From Polaribacter sp. Z022 (GTDB lineage Bacteria > Bacteroidota > Bacteroidia > Flavobacteriales > Flavobacteriaceae), in contig NZ_JALCZO010000001.1 of NCBI RefSeq assembly GCF_023555495.1, positions 1 to 64,000 of the forward strand: DNA of 64,000 bases, read 5' to 3'. The notes below the pieces were generated by a model that had not been told where the DNA came from, ran no database searches, and worked only from the letters and a program-made list of their open reading frames with translations. Position 1 is the first letter of the stretch. Every line of letters begins with the position of its first letter. The position numbers were made by a program, and so were the translations under genes. Below, in pieces: positions 63,588 through 64,000 of this stretch.

Positions 63588-64000
63588 TTAAAATACAATC
63601 TTAACTTTTGTTTCTTTAATATCTTTATAGTCTAAAGTTACCGATTTTTGAACCGTAACTTTTCCTTTTCCTATTGGTTTTGGCTCTCTTGCTTTCCAAT
63701 TCAAAACAATTTTATCTTCATCTGCTTCTACTAAAGTTCCTTCAAATTCTTCTTCTGAAGTTTTTACTTTTAATATTCTACTGATGTTTTTTATATATTG
63801 TCTTTTAACTTTTAGTGGATGTGCAATATCTGGAGTGGTAACTTCTAAAGAAAAATCTTCTTCCTCTCTATCAAAATTACCATCTACACTCCTACTTATT
63901 CTTATACATTCACTTAAAGGAACTCCTTTATCTCCATCTACAGTAACTTGAATTTTATTATTTGCAGAAATAGTTAAATCTATTAAAAACAAAGAATCAT
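63588..64000 (-). CDS. rimP: Ribosome maturation factor RimP, 5' end outside window
   Basis: The frame is open to the window edge; the visible part starts with D-S-L-F-L-I-D-L-T and corresponds to about residue 20 onward of the ~153-residue family. Features: ANNKIQVTVDGDKGVPLSEC, DFSLEVTTPDIAHPLKVKRQ and the C-terminal SH3-like LVEADEDKIVLNWKAREPKP. A TTG at 63992 is not a real start. First visible gene of the rimP-nusA-infB operon. Confidence 0.93.
   Translation of the reverse strand, partial: DSLFLIDLTISANNKIQVTVDGDKGVPLSECIRISRSVDGNFDREEEDFSLEVTTPDIAHPLKVKRQYIKNISRILKVKTSEEEFEGTLVEADEDKIVLNWKAREPKPIGKGKVTVQKSVTLDYKDIKETKVKIVF

Overview
The window looks like a chromosomal piece of a marine-type flavobacterium (Bacteroidota, Flavobacteriaceae; Polaribacter or Tenacibaculum would fit, but this is inference from style and not a database match). 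The reasons are the very AT-rich DNA, Bacteroidota-type promoters (a -7 element TAnnTTTG), many carboxypeptidase-regulatory-domain TonB receptors and TSP3/OmpA proteins, an atpD-atpC pair detached from the rest of the atp genes, and an exbB-exbD-exbD operon. No rRNA, tRNA, CRISPR array, phage or insertion sequence was seen.

Layout. 1-1.7 kb: 3' truncated leucine-rich-repeat secreted protein. 1.9-5.4 kb: asnS, rpoN and a PAP2-like membrane protein. 5.4-8.5 kb: a small outer-membrane barrel and an ExbB/ExbD energy-transducing operon. 8.7-17.9 kb: asparaginase, zinc peptidase, a TonB-type receptor, lepA, an EF-hand protein, a TolB-like lipoprotein and an M28 peptidase. 18-30.8 kb: an accessory gene cluster (below). 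30.8-36.1 kb: dusB, an FtsX/LolC-type permease, rbfA, and a NarL-type two-component pair with two unknown genes. 36.5-43.1 kb: atpC, atpD, an OmpA/TSP3 protein and an AddA/RecB-like helicase-nuclease. 43.2-47.6 kb: a metal-homeostasis locus with a ZIP transporter, a DtxR/MntR-type repressor, a divergent TonB receptor and a thioredoxin. 48.3-55.8 kb: mfd, a repeat-filled intergenic region, a membrane-anchored MutS-like ATPase, a ThiF/MoeB-type E1 protein with a rhodanese tail, and a SemiSWEET. 55.9-64 kb: leuS, then infB, nusA and rimP (rimP runs off the window).

The most interesting part is the 18-30.8 kb cluster. It encodes oxygen-using redox enzymes (Rieske oxygenase, its FAD/2Fe-2S reductase, a diiron sterol-desaturase-type hydroxylase), a B12-type radical SAM enzyme, lipid-binding-type envelope proteins (YceI, a lipocalin-like lipoprotein, OB-fold proteins, two DUF2147 proteins), a c-type cytochrome lipoprotein, a DUF5777 barrel, a half ABC exporter and small membrane proteins. 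Five promoters (four operators, one bidirectional) share one architecture: an FNR-like palindrome TTGAY-N4-RTCAA whose centre lies exactly 36.5 bp upstream of the last G of a Bacteroidota -7 element. A CRP/FNR-family regulator with the FNR-type recognition signature E-x-x-S-R is encoded at the end of the cluster. I read this as one regulon, probably for an envelope lipid or isoprenoid oxidation/modification pathway; the regulatory reading is well supported by the sequence and the pathway reading is hypothesis.

The second standout is leuS: a DUF559 (Vsr-like nuclease fold) domain of about 137 residues is inserted in frame at the base of the CP1 editing domain, and its downstream edge is an in-frame copy of a palindromic repeat that also occurs twice between mfd and the MutS-like gene.
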